Part shown: positions 5,403-6,086 of the stretch, piece after piece
How positions within the stretch are numbered: position 1 is the first letter of the stretch
Layout of the letters: every line of letters begins with the position of its first letter
NCBI GenBank assembly: GCA_031259365.1
Contig: JAIRLP010000138.1
Span: 1 to 6,086 of the forward strand
Reading direction: 5' to 3'
DNA: 6,086 nt
Origin: Rickettsiales bacterium
GTDB lineage: Bacteria > Pseudomonadota > Alphaproteobacteria > Rs-D84
Position numbers and translations under genes: made by a program
Notes under the pieces: generated by a model
Database searches by the model: none
What the model was told of the DNA's origin: nothing
Seen by the model: the letters and a program-made list of their open reading frames with translations, nothing else

Positions 5403-6086
5403 CCCCCCCCTCGGTTTTACCGCTTTTAGAATCAGTTCTACCGCCGTCGCTATCATCATCGCCATCTTCTTTAAAATTGGCGTCATGTTCTTCTTCGGCT
5501 TTTTTAACAGCTTTGTCTGCCTTTGCGCGGTCAACCGCACGATCAATTGCACCAGATGCAACCGCGCCCGCTGCTGTACCCAGACCAGATCCCAACATTG
5601 CGGAACTGGCTGATGTTTGTTCACGGGTCAAACGATATGCGTTTTCGCGATATGTTGTCACATCAATACCAAACCAATTCTGAGTACAGTCAAATGAATC
5701 ACCAGCGTATAATTTCTTGGAGGCAAATGGGGTCGTCATATTATTAGCAAAGAAATTAACTGTAAAGACACAATCCAAACTGCGTTCATCAAACATCGCG
5801 CCCAATCGATTGCACTGTTGTGTCATCAGATTACGTAATTCATACAAACGTTCTTCGTCTTTTTTTGCCTGAACTTCTGCACCTTGACGCAGGGTCGCAA
5901 AAACTTGCATTGCGCGATTAGCCAATCCATTATCAATGGTCTGACAATTCTTGGCAACAGCGGCACAATCTGAAATCGCTTTATCACCAGCAGCCCTGCC
6001 AAGGCATTTATTAAAACTGACGCCGCACTTTTCAACGATACAAGTGTTGTATCTATTTCCGCAGTCCAATGTTTCTGTATAAGACC
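5398..6086 (-). CDS. Cys-rich exported-type protein, 5' end missing, frame ends after a G8 tract
   Basis: Unknown family. The frame is open to the right edge (first complete codon TCT at 6082-6084), so the start is outside the window; the TTG at 6067-6069 is only a start-like codon. About 228 residues are visible with nine Cys, four of them clustered early (LDCGNRYNTC, VEKCGVSFNKC). A charged helical stretch follows (QAKKDEERLYELRNL), then AGDSFDCTQNWFG (5668-5706), close to AGETFSCNKNLFG of the left-edge gene. Next come a Gly/Ala-rich hydrophobic segment (GSGLGTAAGAVASG), a charged Ala/Lys helix and an acidic Asp/Ser/Gly linker (EDGDDDSDGG). The frame stops at TGA (5398-5400) directly after eight G. 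The missing tail continues in another frame (5106-5402), so this is probably one gene of about 325 or more visible residues split by a one-base shift. Possible causes are phase variation, recoding, decay or a read error. It is the upstream partner of the OmpA-like gene. Confidence 0.8.
   Translation of the reverse strand, partial: SYTETLDCGNRYNTCIVEKCGVSFNKCLGRAAGDKAISDCAAVAKNCQTIDNGLANRAMQVFATLRQGAEVQAKKDEERLYELRNLMTQQCNRLGAMFDERSLDCVFTVNFFANNMTTPFASKKLYAGDSFDCTQNWFGIDVTTYRENAYRLTREQTSASSAMLGSGLGTAAGAVASGAIDRAVDRAKADKAVKKAEEEHDANFKEDGDDDSDGGRTDSKSGKTEGGE
5403..5410 (-). repeat. Homopolymer G8 tract (C8 on + strand) at the frame break
   Basis: Eight consecutive C on the + strand (G on the coding strand) sit exactly where the Cys-rich frame is lost. 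With 8 G the reading is GAG GGG GGG GAA TGA. With 7 or 10 G it becomes GAG GGG GGG (GGG) AAT GAA and continues through the eight-Cys tail to 5106. Poly-G tracts of this length are known slippage sites in phase-variable surface genes of bacteria such as Neisseria and Campylobacter. Confidence 0.85.

Overview
The window looks like a piece of a moderately AT-rich Gram-negative genome. It has an OmpA-type peptidoglycan-binding protein with a signal peptide, cysteine-rich proteins of exported character, Shine-Dalgarno-type translation starts, intrinsic terminators and a GC-rich REP-like intergenic palindrome. My best guess, by inference only, is a low-GC host-associated alphaproteobacterium of the kind seen in gut metagenomes. 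Bacteroidota is the main alternative, because the OmpA protein begins with a SusC-like carboxypeptidase-regulatory domain. The SD-like start and the REP-like hairpin fit that phylum less well.

Layout. (1) Positions 1-1784, + strand: the 3' part of a large cysteine-rich, probably exported protein of unknown function; its start lies left of the window. (2) 1806-1874: a rho-independent terminator with a nested hairpin. (3) 1937-2626, + strand: a classical short-chain dehydrogenase/reductase with a complete catalytic set. (4) 2627-2924: a gene-free spacer between convergent genes. It holds a perfect 11-bp inverted repeat, a REP-like GC-rich palindrome and a strong terminator able to work in both directions. 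(5) 2925-5102, - strand: a 725-residue mosaic envelope protein. Its order is signal peptide, carboxypeptidase-regulatory-like domain with a TonB-box-like tail, Cys-rich stretch, Pro/Thr linker, coiled coil, Gly-rich hydrophobic segment, ankyrin-like repeats and OmpA C-terminal domain. (6) 5106-6086, - strand: a second cysteine-rich protein gene, related to the one at the left edge. Its reading frame is broken at a run of eight G (on the - strand), and its start lies right of the window.

How they fit together. The right-hand Cys-rich gene and the OmpA-like gene form a tight operon, with only 3 nt between the stop of one and the start of the other. The first probably makes an exported disulfide-rich partner and the second a peptidoglycan-anchored envelope protein. 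The left-edge protein shares a GxxFxCxxNxFG motif, a spaced-cysteine N-terminal part and glycine-zipper-like hydrophobic segments with the operon's first gene. The window therefore seems to sit in a locus of paralogous Cys-rich envelope proteins, with an unrelated metabolic SDR gene between the two transcription units. The most interesting points are the G8 tract, which could switch the length of the Cys-rich protein, and the mosaic OmpA protein.
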